Shown here one piece after another: positions 44,179-53,115 of a DNA stretch of 64,000 nucleotides. The notes beneath the pieces were generated by a model. The model was not told where the DNA came from, did no database searches, and saw nothing but the letters and a program-made list of their open reading frames with translations. The DNA lies in NCBI RefSeq assembly GCF_000191045.1, contig NC_015185.1, positions 750,501 through 814,500 on the forward strand. The letters run 5' to 3'. The position numbers were made by a program, and so were the translations under genes. Source of the stretch: Desulfurobacterium thermolithotrophum DSM 11699 (GTDB lineage: Bacteria > Aquificota > Aquificia > Desulfurobacteriales > Desulfurobacteriaceae). Within the stretch, counting starts at the first letter, position 1. Every line of letters begins with the position of its first letter.

Positions 44179-44193
44179 CTTTTCCTCCACGAT

Positions 44194-44235
44194 CAGTTTA
44201 CTGTTAAAATAATTCAGTTTACTGTTAAAATAATT
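44194..44235. repeat. Perfect 21-bp tandem duplication in the exbB/exbD divergent region
   Basis: The unit CAGTTTACTGTTAAAATAATT occurs twice without a gap (44194-44214 and 44215-44235). It lies just upstream of exbB and probably duplicates promoter or operator DNA. Confidence 0.9.
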
Positions 44236-44252
44236 ATGATAAATTTTAATAC

Positions 44253-44320
44253 AAAAAGAAACTTTAAGGATGGTAGGTGATGTGTAAAAAAGAAACTTTA
44301 AGGATGGTAGGTGATGTGTA
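44253..44320 (+). repeat. 34-bp tandem duplication covering the exbD translation start
   Basis: A 34-base unit beginning near AAAGAAACTTTAAGG and containing TAGGTGATGTGTAAA is repeated in tandem. The first copy's ATG (44280) opens a 13-codon frame (MCKKETLRMVGDV) that stops at 44319-44321, overlapping the second ATG (44314), the true exbD start. 34 is not a multiple of three, so the two starts are in different frames. Confidence 0.85.
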
Positions 44321-44742
44321 AATTCAAAGACGAACCTGTAGAGGAAAAGCCTCAACTCATAATTGTTCCTATGGTAGACGTTATGCTGTTTTTGCTTGCC
44401 TTTTTTGTTCTCATAGCTGGAAGTATTATCCCAGGGCTTGCTATAAAAACAAATCCTCCTGAAACCACTCAGAAAACAAAAGTTAACGTAAAAAAAGAAA
44501 TTGTAACTATTACAATAAAGAAAGATGGTTCTATTTATTTTAAAGAAAAAAAAGTTAGTCTTAAAGATTTAAAAAGGCTTTTAAAAGAAGCAAAAAGAAA
44601 AAATCCCGTAGTTTCTGTTGCTATAAATGCTGATAGAGATTCAAAAGTTCAGCTTTTAGTTAGTGTAATGGATACAGCTCAAGAAGTCGGAATTAATTCA
44701 ATTGGTTTGATTGCAAAGGAGAAAAATGAAGGTAACCGTTAG
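44314..44742 (+). CDS. exbD: ExbD/TolR-family protein (TonB system)
   Basis: 142 residues. Single N-terminal membrane helix IIVPMVDVMLFLLAFFVLIAG with the conserved proton-carrying Asp, periplasmic domain (VTITIKKDGSIYFKEKKVSL) and VMDTAQEVGINSIGLIAK at the end. It starts in the second copy of a duplicated initiation region and overlaps tonB by 17 bases. Confidence 0.85.
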   Translation: MCKFKDEPVEEKPQLIIVPMVDVMLFLLAFFVLIAGSIIPGLAIKTNPPETTQKTKVNVKKEIVTITIKKDGSIYFKEKKVSLKDLKRLLKEAKRKNPVVSVAINADRDSKVQLLVSVMDTAQEVGINSIGLIAKEKNEGNR

Positions 44743-45358
44743 ATTTTTATTAGCCTTTATTTTGGCTCTTTTTTTGGAAGCAGGATTTATCTATATTGTA
44801 AAAAACCTCCATAAGCCTCATAAACAAGAGGTAAAACAGGTAATCAAAATATCTCTTCTAAAGAATGAAAAAAAACCGAAAGTTCTTGTAACAAAGCAGA
44901 AGAAAATAGTTAAAGAACCTAAACAAAAGAAAAAAGTAGTTATTCCTAAGGAAAAGCCTAAAGTTGTTACAAAGAAACCTCAAAAGAAAATTCCTCAAGA
45001 AGAAAAAAAGGAAGTTCTGGAAAAGAAAAAACCCGGAGGTCTGAAGCCTCTTCAAGGTAATCTTCCGGCTTACTATGTAGATGCAATAAAAAAAGCTATT
45101 GAAGAAAACATTTTTTATCCTTTAGAGGCAATAGAAAGAGGAGAGGAAGGAGTTGTTTCAGTTAAATTTGTTTTAGACAAAAGTGGAAAGGTTATTAAGT
45201 GTAAGCCTTTTAGTGGAAAAAGCGAAATACTTCAGAAAGCTACATGTATAGCCATAGAAAGAGCAAAGTTTCCTCCAATTCCCCAAACTATAAAAAATGA
45301 AAGGATAACCTTTCATTTGGAGATTGAGTACAACTTAGAAAGTCTTAAACAAAATTAA
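44726..45358 (+). CDS. tonB: TonB-like energy-transducing protein
   Basis: 210 residues from ATG 44726 with AAAGGAG upstream. N-terminal membrane anchor (VRFLLAFILALFLEAGFIYIV), a long lysine/proline-rich periplasmic spacer (residues 45-110, KKPKVLVTKQKK and similar), and a C-terminal TonB domain: YVDAIKKAIEENIFYPLEA, GVVSVKFVLDKSGKVIKCK and ATCIAIERAKFPPIP. With ExbB and ExbD it powers outer-membrane receptors. Confidence 0.88.
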   Translation: MKVTVRFLLAFILALFLEAGFIYIVKNLHKPHKQEVKQVIKISLLKNEKKPKVLVTKQKKIVKEPKQKKKVVIPKEKPKVVTKKPQKKIPQEEKKEVLEKKKPGGLKPLQGNLPAYYVDAIKKAIEENIFYPLEAIERGEEGVVSVKFVLDKSGKVIKCKPFSGKSEILQKATCIAIERAKFPPIPQTIKNERITFHLEIEYNLESLKQN

Positions 45359-45373
45359 AATGGAAGTTTAAAA

Positions 45374-46135
45374 ATGAGACTTAAAAAATCATTAGGACAG
45401 CATTTTTTAAAAGATAGGAACATAATTAGAAAAATAGTTGATTCTGGAAATATTACTTTTGAAGATAGAGTAATTGAAATAGGACCGGGTGGGGGAGCTC
45501 TAACTGAAGAGATACTTAAAAGAAATCCAAAAGAACTTATAGTTATTGAAATTGATAAGGATTGGGTGGAGCATCTACGGGAAAAGTTTGGTGACAGAAT
45601 TAAAATCGTAAATGCCGATGCAACCAAGTTTGACTTTTCTTCTTTTGATGGAAAGTTTAAATACTTTGGAAACCTTCCCTACAACGTCTCAACTGCAATC
45701 CTTAGAAACCTTCTTGACCACAAGGATTCGGTAGAAAAGGGAATCTTTATGGTTCAAAAAGAGGTTGCCAATAGGCTTTCTGCACGAAAAGGTAAGGAGT
45801 ACGGCTATCTGCCAGCACTACTTTCTCTCTTCTTTGATATAAAAAAGCTTTTTGATGTTTCTCCAAGGGCTTTCACTCCTCCCCCAAAGGTTATGTCAAC
45901 CGTTTTTATGATGACTCCGAAAGAGTTTGACATAGAAGAAAAAGAGCTAATTGAATTTGAGAGTTTCCTGAAAAGAGCATTTTCACAGCGGAGAAAAAAA
46001 TTAAAGAGCAACCTGAAACTCAAAAATTATCCAGAAGAGATTTCAGAATACATGGAAAGAAGAGCTGAGAAGCTCCCACCAGAAAAACTGCTGGAGCTCT
46101 TTTATACAGTTCGAGACTTTCAGCTACACCAATAA
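45374..46135 (+). CDS. rsmA: 16S rRNA dimethyladenosine transferase RsmA (KsgA)
   Basis: 253 residues. KKSLGQHFLKDRNIIRKIV at the start, SAM motif IEIGPGGGALTEEIL near 36, catalytic NLPYNVSTAIL near 101, and FTPPPKVMSTVF near 170. Dimethylates A1518/A1519 in the 16S rRNA 3' helix. Converges with the M29-like gene (12-base overlap). Confidence 0.95.
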   Translation: MRLKKSLGQHFLKDRNIIRKIVDSGNITFEDRVIEIGPGGGALTEEILKRNPKELIVIEIDKDWVEHLREKFGDRIKIVNADATKFDFSSFDGKFKYFGNLPYNVSTAILRNLLDHKDSVEKGIFMVQKEVANRLSARKGKEYGYLPALLSLFFDIKKLFDVSPRAFTPPPKVMSTVFMMTPKEFDIEEKELIEFESFLKRAFSQRRKKLKSNLKLKNYPEEISEYMERRAEKLPPEKLLELFYTVRDFQLHQ

Positions 46136-47233
46136 CTTTCCTTCTCTCATTATTTCAACTTCTTTTTCACCAATCCTGAGTTTAATTGTTGGTTTATCTA
46201 CAAGTAAGTCAATATGAACGTTTGCTCTTGTCTCTCCACCAAAAGCGCTGTTGTCTCCGATTGCTATATGACAGGTTCCAAGGATTTTTTCAGCCTCTAA
46301 TATGTTGTCAAACCTTTCTGCTTTTTCGTTTGTTCCGATCCCAAACTCTGCAATGTTGTCTGCATTCTTCTCATGATGGATTAAATCTGTCAAGAATTTT
46401 GAAAACGCTTCTTCACCCTTTACTTCTATGACCTTTCCATTTTCGACGAATAGCTTTACTGGTTCGCTTAGTTTCCTTGTAGGTGCATATTTGGTTACAA
46501 AGACTCCTTCAGCTGTTTCTTCAACTGGTGCAATAAATGCTTCTCCTGCTGGTAGGTTTCCAAAGTCTCCGAGTGTACAGAGTTTTCCTGTATCTGCCAG
46601 TCCTTCTCTTCCTTCAAGAGAAAATCTTATATCTGTTCCAAGTGGACATGTAATGTGGGCTTCTGTTGCATCTGTTAGGAGGCTTGCAAGAACTTTTGAG
46701 TGTTTCGCAACCAGATTCCAGTCTGCCTGCATAGAAGTATAGAACATAAATGATTCAAAGAGTGGCATACTTGCAAATCTCATTGAGAGGAAGTTTGTGC
46801 AGAGCTTCCTGAAAAGTGTATGGCTTAGAGAATGCTCGTTCACGGCAACGACCACTGATGGTAAATCAAGGGGAGAAGTGGTTTCAAGGAGAATCTCTTT
46901 TATCTCTTCTTCATCGCTTTGAGTTAATTCTTTTCTCTGTATTCTTTCGAAAAGTCCCTTTGATTTTAGCTCCTCAACGAACTCAGAACCAAAGGTTCCC
47001 CTCCAGACAACCTCTGGTGGTTCAAGCCCGTGTCTTCCAGTTGGTGGATATGTCAGATGGAGGACGTAATTTGAGAAGTTAGTTCCAACAGAAAAGAAGA
47101 GCTCTCCGATTCTTTCCTTGTAGGTATCTGAAAGGATTAAAACTTTGTCTTCCTTAGATGTGCAAAGATTCTTTATGAATAAGTTTTTAATTGCTTTTTT
47201 TACCTTTTCATCGTGCCAGTCCCAAATTCCCAT
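46124..47233 (-). CDS. Aminopeptidase-like metalloprotein (M29-related)
   Basis: 369 residues from ATG 47233, with GGAGG 5 bases upstream. C-terminal half shows NLPAGEAFIAPVEETAEGVFV near 230, the acid pair of E-x-x-E type, AEFGIGTNEKAE near 300, and GTCHIAIGDNSAFGGETRANVHIDLL near 325, all typical of thermophilic M29 peptidases (AmpS/PepS fold). The N-terminal domain (KVLILSDTYKERIGELFF) also fits. Metal-dependent aminopeptidase likely; some relatives lack proven activity. Follows the nitrilase gene with 2 bases between. Confidence 0.75.
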   Translation of the reverse strand: MGIWDWHDEKVKKAIKNLFIKNLCTSKEDKVLILSDTYKERIGELFFSVGTNFSNYVLHLTYPPTGRHGLEPPEVVWRGTFGSEFVEELKSKGLFERIQRKELTQSDEEEIKEILLETTSPLDLPSVVVAVNEHSLSHTLFRKLCTNFLSMRFASMPLFESFMFYTSMQADWNLVAKHSKVLASLLTDATEAHITCPLGTDIRFSLEGREGLADTGKLCTLGDFGNLPAGEAFIAPVEETAEGVFVTKYAPTRKLSEPVKLFVENGKVIEVKGEEAFSKFLTDLIHHEKNADNIAEFGIGTNEKAERFDNILEAEKILGTCHIAIGDNSAFGGETRANVHIDLLVDKPTIKLRIGEKEVEIMREGKLLV

Positions 47234-47235
47234 CT

Positions 47236-47979
47236 TCACCTCCCCATTGGAAGCTTTCTCTCAACCTGTTTTATTACAGATAAATCTATTCTTCCTGAAA
47301 TTATTCCTTCACTCTCTCCAGCAGAAGATAAGATTCTTCCCCACGGATCAACAATTATTGAGTTTCCTGCCATTTCACCAATACCGTTTGATGCAACCAG
47401 AAAGCGCTGTGTTTCAATGGCTCTTGCAGAAGTTAAAACTTTCCAGTGTTCTTTCCTTGCTTTTCCCCACTGGGCAGAAACTGTAAAGATTTCAGCTCCA
47501 TTTTTCAAAAGCTCTAAAAAGATTTCAGAGAACCTTAGCTCAAAACAGATTACAGGTGCTATTACGCCAATGGAAGTTTCTACGAGCTTCAAATCCTTTT
47601 CACTTCCAGCAACAAAATATTTATCTTCATCCATTGGAGCAAAAAGCTTTATCTTGGGACGAGAAAGAAGGAGTCTACCTTTATCAATAACTTGAACAGA
47701 ATTAAAGAATTTGTTGTTAATCTTCTCAATTACCGTATAAACGAGGGTAAGCTCAAGTCCTTTTGAAAATTCTAAAAGCTCACTAACGATCCTTTCGGAG
47801 AACCTTGCAGCAGATTCGATATCTTCATAGTAAAAACCTGTGAGGAAAACCTCAGGAATAACAACCAAAGAACCTTTTTCGCACAAGTTTAGAAACGTTA
47901 AAAATCGGCTGTAGTTCCTCTCAAACTTGCCTGTGACTGTTTCAAACTGAACTGCGTAGGCTTTAAAGCTTTTCTTCAA
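47236..47979 (-). CDS. Carbon-nitrogen hydrolase (nitrilase superfamily)
   Basis: About 247 residues from TTG 47979, with AAGGA 6 bases upstream and a 17-base overlap with msrA. The frame is open further upstream. Catalytic triad: E in VIPEVFLTGFYYED near 45, K in SRPKIKLFAP near 110 and C in APVICFELRFSE near 148. An amidase acting on omega-amides or similar is most likely; the natural substrate is unknown. Confidence 0.8.
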   Translation of the reverse strand: MKKSFKAYAVQFETVTGKFERNYSRFLTFLNLCEKGSLVVIPEVFLTGFYYEDIESAARFSERIVSELLEFSKGLELTLVYTVIEKINNKFFNSVQVIDKGRLLLSRPKIKLFAPMDEDKYFVAGSEKDLKLVETSIGVIAPVICFELRFSEIFLELLKNGAEIFTVSAQWGKARKEHWKVLTSARAIETQRFLVASNGIGEMAGNSIIVDPWGRILSSAGESEGIISGRIDLSVIKQVERKLPMGR

Positions 47980-48514
47980 GGAGTTTCCTTCCATTCTTCT
48001 TATCCCAGACAATCTCACAGTACTTAGCCCTTCCGGAGTTGATTTTATAGTAGTAGTATCTCATCGGTTCTTTTTCAAAGAATCTCCTGTGATATCCTTC
48101 GGTCACGTAGAAGTTTTTGAAAGACTTAATCTCTGTAGCTATGGTTTCAGAGAAAAGACCGCTTTCTTCAAGAATCTTTTTGCTCTTCTCAGCCAGTTCC
48201 CTCTGTTCTTCATCATGGTAGAAAATCACGGTTTTGTAGTGACTTCCTCTATCTGCAAACTGTCCACCTGAATCTGTGGGATCGATTGAAGTCCAGAAAG
48301 TTATGAGAAGTTCTCTATAAGAAACCTTTTCTGGATTGTAAGTTATCTGAACAGCTTCAACGTGTCCAGTTTTACCCGAGCAAACTTCCTCATAAGTAGG
48401 ATTCTCTACATTACCCCCAGCATATCCAGGAATAACCTCTACAACCCCAGGAACCTTAGAAAACGCTTCCTCAAGACACCAGAAGCAACCACCTGCAAAA
48501 GTTGCTTTTTTCAC
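47963..48514 (-). CDS. msrA: Peptide methionine-S-sulfoxide reductase A
   Basis: 183 residues from a GTG start with AGGAGG upstream. Catalytic GGCFWCLEEAF at residues 8-18, PGYAGG near 29, TGHVEAVQITYNPEKVSY near 50, and the C-terminal YYYKINSG. Repairs oxidised methionine. It reads in one direction with the panE and nitrilase genes. Confidence 0.94.
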   Translation of the reverse strand: MKKATFAGGCFWCLEEAFSKVPGVVEVIPGYAGGNVENPTYEEVCSGKTGHVEAVQITYNPEKVSYRELLITFWTSIDPTDSGGQFADRGSHYKTVIFYHDEEQRELAEKSKKILEESGLFSETIATEIKSFKNFYVTEGYHRRFFEKEPMRYYYYKINSGRAKYCEIVWDKKNGRKLLEEKL

Positions 48515-48572
48515 AAAATCCTCCTTAGGAAACTCTCAATCTCAGAAATTGAAAAGACTCCAGCCCACCTGT

Positions 48573-49523
48573 TTACTTCTTTTCCATCAATTTCTTGTCT
48601 CTCTTCTTTAAGAGGATCTTGACGGTACCGTAAACACATCTATTGTAAGGAATCTTAATTCCTTTCTCTTCAGCCTTTCTGATTAAGGCTCCTGTTATGC
48701 CTTCCAGCTCTATTGGTTTACCTCTCTCAAAATCCAAAAGCATCGAAGTTTTGTAGTCCATCAAGTCTGGAGAGGATTTTAAGTAGTTTTCCATGATCTT
48801 CGGTTTTAACTTAACGCCGTGGGCTTCAGCAACTCTGTAGCACTCCTCCATCAAGTTTTTCAGTATTTCATAACTTTCCGGCATAGAAAGCATTTCTCCA
48901 ACTGTTGCTCCCGTTATGACCGAGTAAGGGTTAAATGCAATGTTCCAGACCAGCTTTTTCCAGAGGGTGTATCTGATATCTTTTGAAGCCCTTGCTTCAA
49001 TTCCACATTTTTTAAGCTCTTCAACAAGCTTTTCAACCCTTTCTGACTGTTGTCCACTCATTTCCCCAATCTCTAAAAGACCTGCTGCTTCATGGACAAC
49101 AACTCCAGGTTCTTTAACGTAAGCTCCTACAAACGCTGTAGCTCCTAAAACTCTATTTTCACCAACGTATTTCGCGAGTATCTCTTCATTTTCAATTCCG
49201 TTTTGGATGGAAACAACAACAGTATCTTCCTTTAACATTGGGAGTAACTTTGGAGCAACATTTTCAGTGTCGTAGGACTTCACGCAGACAAAGACAACAT
49301 CGACTTTTCCAGCCTCTTCTGGTTTGTCTGTGAAGGTAATTCTCTTTCCATCCTCCTTGACTGTCCACTCACCGTGCTTAAAGCTCTTAACAGTTAATCC
49401 CTTTTCTTTCATTGCTTTTAACTTTTTACCTCTTGCAATGAAAACAATCTCATGACCACAGCGGGCAACCATCCCGCCGTAAAATCCTCCGACTCCGCCG
49501 GTTCCAAATATTGCAAATCTCAT
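48573..49523 (-). CDS. panE: 2-dehydropantoate 2-reductase
   Basis: 316 residues. N-terminal NADP site FGTGGVGGFYGGMVARCGHEI, catalytic lysine in LWKKLVWNIAFNPYSVITG near 190, S/E in DYKTSMLLDFERGKPIELEGI near 260 including the conserved SMLQD-like block. Pantothenate pathway, which feeds coenzyme A synthesis (coaD at 12.6 kb). Confidence 0.9.
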   Translation of the reverse strand: MRFAIFGTGGVGGFYGGMVARCGHEIVFIARGKKLKAMKEKGLTVKSFKHGEWTVKEDGKRITFTDKPEEAGKVDVVFVCVKSYDTENVAPKLLPMLKEDTVVVSIQNGIENEEILAKYVGENRVLGATAFVGAYVKEPGVVVHEAAGLLEIGEMSGQQSERVEKLVEELKKCGIEARASKDIRYTLWKKLVWNIAFNPYSVITGATVGEMLSMPESYEILKNLMEECYRVAEAHGVKLKPKIMENYLKSSPDLMDYKTSMLLDFERGKPIELEGITGALIRKAEEKGIKIPYNRCVYGTVKILLKKRDKKLMEKK

Positions 49524-49578
49524 TTCAGACCTCTCTTACTTGAAGTTTAGATAGGAAAGCAAATGTCTCCAGAGCTCC

Positions 49579-49936
49579 TTATCCTTTATACCTCACTGCA
49601 GTCTTTGAAACCCGCAGCAAGCTCCAGCTTTCAACAGGTTCCAACCTTCCTACAAAGATGACCTTTACATCCTTTGTTTTATTGCCAAAATACTCCTATT
49701 TGTGGAACGTCCATATCTTCTAAAACTTCGTAGAAAACCTGAAGTGTAAAGCCGCAGCAGAAAGAGTAACCACTGTGGGACTTTAACACCCTCATTCCCA
49801 GCAGGTAAACGTCCGAAATACAACCATCGTAACATTCAGACCACTTATAGCCTATTCCTTTAAATATTTCACAGTGTTTTATCTTTTCTAGAACTATATT
49901 GTCTGGACTTCTCTCTGTAGGATAGACTTTCCTCAC
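49579..49936 (-). pseudogene. Small unknown gene with probable frameshift
   Basis: From GTG 49936 (AAGGAG 8 bases upstream) the frame reads MRKVYPTERSPDNIVLEKI and ends GVFWQ at 49679 after 85 residues. Skipping one T in the TTTT run near 49690 continues as GVFGNKTKDVKVIFVGRLEP and VESWSLLRVSKTAVRYKG to a stop at 49579, which is coding-like. The 118-residue product has paired cysteines (ECYDGCISD, SFCCGF) and no recognised family. Either a broken gene or an 85-residue protein. Confidence 0.5.
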
Positions 49937-49992
49937 TTTTTCTATCTCCTTCCACCTTTCAAGGATTTCCTCAGTTTTAAACTGATAACTAG

Positions 49993-52263
49993 TTATTTTA
50001 GCTCCACAATCGTTACGCCGTCCCCACCCTCTTCAATCTTTCCAGGTCTAAAGCTTTTGACGTAAGGAGACTCTTTTAAATATTCCCTTATAAGCCTTTT
50101 TAGTATTCCTGTTCCATAACCGTGGACAATCTTGACCCTCTTTATTCCAACAAGATTTGCATCGTCTAAGAACTGCTCAACCGCTGCGAGAGCTTCCTCT
50201 CCTCTCATTCCAAGGAGCTTAAGCTCAGGGAAAAACGTTGACGGTTTCTTTACGTTGACCTTTACAATCTCCTCTTGCTTTACTGTCTCTTCAACTGGCT
50301 CAATCTGAGAAAGTTTAACGTCAACCTTCAAGCCACCAACCAGAACCTTTGCCACTTTTCTCTCTTTATCGACTTCAAGGACTTTTCCTTTCCTTCCAGA
50401 TTTAAGAAGCTTTACAGTATTGCCTGGTTTGACTTCTCTTACCTCTTTAGCTTCTGCAAGAGCTTTGGCTCTGTTCTTTGCAGTAATTACGATCTGCCTT
50501 ATTTCCTGTTTTGCTTTTTCAGATTTTGCCTTTTTGAAGACTTCTTCGCTCTTTTTCTTTAATTCCTCTATGAATTTTTCAATTTCTCTTGCCGATTTTT
50601 CCTTGAGTTCCTTTTCTTTCTTCTGGAGCTCCTCCTCTTTTTTCTTTAATGCCTCTTTTAGCCTTTCAACAGTTTCCTTTTCTTCTGTCAGTTTCCTGTA
50701 TTCCTTCTCAAGGGCAGCTATTATGTCCTCGGCAAGCCTGTCTTCTGCCGTCATGAGAGACCTTGCGGTTTCAATAACCTCTTCGGGCATTCCGTACCTT
50801 TTTGCAATCTCAAGGGCGTAACTTCTTCCGATTATCCCGTAGGCAAGTTTGTAGAGGGGCTTTAAGGTTTCTTCATCAAACATCACTGAGGCGACATCGT
50901 AATAGTCATCCTTGTAGGCAAAGAGTTTAACGGGTGTAAAGTGGGTTGTTGCTATGACCTTTGCGTTCTTTTCTTTTAAATATTTGAGGATCCCGATTGC
51001 AAGGGTTGAACCCTCTATCGGGTCTGTTCCAGCTCCTAGCTCATCAAGAAGAACAAGGGAATCCTTATCAGCTTCCCTTAGAATTTCAGAGATGTTCTTG
51101 ACGTGGGCACTGAAGGTTGAAAGGCTCTGTTCGATGCTCTGCTCGTCACCAATATCTGCCATCCACTTCTTAAAGAGTCTCAGTTTGCTTCCTTCGCTGA
51201 CAGGAATGAGGAACCCAGACTGTGCCATCATGGAGAGAAGTCCAACGGTTTTAAGGGTGACCGTTTTTCCACCTGTGTTGGGACCTGTTATGACAAGTCC
51301 ATTCTTTAGCTTTATATCAACGGGAACCACTTCTTTTTCGGAAAGGAGTATTAGAGGATGCTTTGCCTCTTTTAGGTCTATTTCTTCAGAGAACTCAGGA
51401 AGAGTGCCTTTCAGTTTCAGAGAGAGAAGTGCAGTTGCATAGCGCCTATCAAGCTCAATGAGGGTTCTGAAACTCGTCAGTAATTCCACTCTCCTTTCAC
51501 TCACTTTCCAGGAGAGTTCAATCAAAATTCTCTTTATCTCTTCTTTTTCTTCAGCTTTCAGCTCCCTCAATCTGTTGTTATCTTCAATGACAGAAGCTGG
51601 TTCAACGTAAAGTGTCTGACCCGATGAGGATCGATCATGGACTATTCCTGAGAATTTCTTCCTAAAGTGAGGTTTTACCAAGATGACGTAACGCCCTTCC
51701 CTTTCGGTTACTATCCTGTCTGGACAGAGGTCTTCGTAGCGGTTTACCAGAGATTCCAGCTTTTCTCTTATCCGTAAGGTGGTTACTCTGATGTTTTTCC
51801 TTATGCTTTTGAGCCTTGGTGAAGCGGTATCAAGGATTTCTCCTGTATCGTCTATCGACCTTTCAAGGACTTCTCTCAACCCTTCAAATCTGGAAAGCCT
51901 TTCCCCAAAGTATTTGATCCGTGAAAACCGTTCATCCAGACTGGAGAAGAAGTTCTTCAGGATGGAGGATTGTCTTATAACTTTTAAAATCGATACAAGC
52001 TCTTCGACGCTTAAAATAGCACCTTCAACAGAAAGTTTATTTATCGTTTTTGAGATATCAGGAAAAGACTCTAAAGGAAGTTGTTTTTCCGATAAAAGTT
52101 TAACAAGAGTATCTGTTATCCGGAGATTTCGTTCGACCTCTTCTCTTTTTGTAAGTGGAACAAGCGACAACGTTGCAGATTTACCTGGCTCGCTTTTTGC
52201 GAGTTCAGAGGTAGCTTTAAGAATTTTGTTGAATTCTAAGTGGTACCCCACTCCTTTGAACAT
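49993..52263 (-). CDS. mutS2: Endonuclease MutS2
   Basis: 756 residues from ATG 52263 (GGAGG 13 bases upstream; TTG 52284 is an alternative). MutS core and lever in the first 300 residues, Walker A ITGPNTGGKTVTLKTVG near 325, Walker B LVLLDELGAGTDPIEG near 400, a long coiled coil at about 510-600 (ERLKEALKKKEEELQKKEKELKEK) and a C-terminal Smr nuclease domain with GMRGEEALAAVEQFL and VKIVHGYGTGILKRLIREYL. Acts on recombination intermediates or stalled collided ribosomes. Confidence 0.95.
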   Translation of the reverse strand: MFKGVGYHLEFNKILKATSELAKSEPGKSATLSLVPLTKREEVERNLRITDTLVKLLSEKQLPLESFPDISKTINKLSVEGAILSVEELVSILKVIRQSSILKNFFSSLDERFSRIKYFGERLSRFEGLREVLERSIDDTGEILDTASPRLKSIRKNIRVTTLRIREKLESLVNRYEDLCPDRIVTEREGRYVILVKPHFRKKFSGIVHDRSSSGQTLYVEPASVIEDNNRLRELKAEEKEEIKRILIELSWKVSERRVELLTSFRTLIELDRRYATALLSLKLKGTLPEFSEEIDLKEAKHPLILLSEKEVVPVDIKLKNGLVITGPNTGGKTVTLKTVGLLSMMAQSGFLIPVSEGSKLRLFKKWMADIGDEQSIEQSLSTFSAHVKNISEILREADKDSLVLLDELGAGTDPIEGSTLAIGILKYLKEKNAKVIATTHFTPVKLFAYKDDYYDVASVMFDEETLKPLYKLAYGIIGRSYALEIAKRYGMPEEVIETARSLMTAEDRLAEDIIAALEKEYRKLTEEKETVERLKEALKKKEEELQKKEKELKEKSAREIEKFIEELKKKSEEVFKKAKSEKAKQEIRQIVITAKNRAKALAEAKEVREVKPGNTVKLLKSGRKGKVLEVDKERKVAKVLVGGLKVDVKLSQIEPVEETVKQEEIVKVNVKKPSTFFPELKLLGMRGEEALAAVEQFLDDANLVGIKRVKIVHGYGTGILKRLIREYLKESPYVKSFRPGKIEEGGDGVTIVELK

Positions 52264-52345
52264 TAGTATAAATACCCCCTCCAATTACCCAAAGGAGTGG
52301 AAGTACCACGATTATTGTCCATCCAATATCTATTATACAAAATCA

Positions 52346-52795
52346 TCAGCCGTTTGCAAGCATCTCTCTAACGATTTTATTAACAACAGAACCGTCAGCT
52401 CTACCTTTGACTTTGGGCATAACGTGTTGCATCACTTTTCCGATATCCTTCGGTGAAGAAGCTCCTGTAGCTTCGATGGCTTCCTTGACGAGCTCTCTTA
52501 TTTCCTCTTCGCTCATCTGCTTTGGAAGATAAGACTCAACTACAGCCAATTCAGCCTTCTCTTTCTCTACCAGATCCTGCCTTCCGCCCTTTTCGTACAT
52601 CTCAATGGCTTCTTTTCTCTGCTTTGCGTACTTCATGAGGAGCTGGATGATCTCGTCGTCTGTGAGCTCTCCTCTTTTCTCAATTTCAGCGTTCTTAATT
52701 AGAGAGTTAATCATTCTGATCGTAGAGAGCCTTACTTTATCCTTGGCTCTCATAGCCTCTTTCATATCCTGAAGGAGCTGCGCTTTCAGTCCCAT
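52346..52795 (-). CDS. GatB/YqeY domain protein
   Basis: 149 residues. KAQLLQDMKEAMRAKDKVRLSTIRMI at the start and ESYLPKQMSEEEIRELVKEAI, GKVMQHVMPKVKGRADGSVVNKIV at the end match the YqeY family, related to the tRNA-binding tail of GatB. It follows rpsU by 22 bases, the usual neighbour. Confidence 0.9.
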   Translation of the reverse strand: MGLKAQLLQDMKEAMRAKDKVRLSTIRMINSLIKNAEIEKRGELTDDEIIQLLMKYAKQRKEAIEMYEKGGRQDLVEKEKAELAVVESYLPKQMSEEEIRELVKEAIEATGASSPKDIGKVMQHVMPKVKGRADGSVVNKIVREMLANG

Positions 52796-52817
52796 TAATT
52801 ACCTCTATTAACCTCTA

Positions 52818-53042
52818 TTACTTTTTCTTCTTGCCTTTTGGTGGAAGAAGACCGCGTTTCTTGAGAGCCTTGATAAGTCTCTTTCTTGCAGCCATTGCTT
52901 TTCTCTTCCTCTTTTCGCTTGGCTTCTCGTAGTACTCTCTTCTCTTGATTTCCGTAAGTATACCTTCTTTTTCGCAGAGTTTCTTAAATCTCTTTAGTGC
53001 TTTTTCAAATGGCTCTCCATCGCGGACGTAAACTGTTGCCAT
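52818..53042 (-). CDS. rpsU: Ribosomal protein S21
   Basis: 74 residues. [25 protein letters not shown] followed by the basic tail [37 protein letters not shown] ribosome site. Its promoter survives just beside IS B4. Confidence 0.95.
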   Translation of the reverse strand: MATVYVRDGEPFEKALKRFKKLCEKEGILTEIKRREYYEKPSEKRKRKAMAARKRLIKALKKRGLLPPKGKKKK

Positions 53043-53081
53043 TAAGCATCGCCTCCTTTTATTTTGGTTTTACGCTGGCAA

Positions 53082-53110
53082 ATTATAGTCCTTTTAGACT
53101 CTAATAGCAA
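53082..53110 (-). promoter_or_regulatory. rpsU promoter next to the IS B4 insertion
   Basis: Minus-strand TTGCTA and TATAAT with a 17-base spacer. The B4 duplication GTTCA (53111-53115) directly abuts the -35 box, so B4 cut off everything upstream of -35 but left the core promoter. Confidence 0.7.
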
Positions 53111-53115
53111 GTTCA

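Noticed and set aside
44194-44320. Repeats as a mini CRISPR array
   Set aside because: Units are directly adjacent without spacers and the two repeat types differ; they are simple tandem duplications.
47145-47695. Plus-strand frames of 113 and 160 residues
   Set aside because: Antisense to the M29-like and nitrilase genes, which have catalytic motifs and ribosome sites.
50420-51442. Plus-strand frames of 133 and 162 residues
   Set aside because: Antisense to the coiled-coil and ATPase regions of mutS2; shadows.
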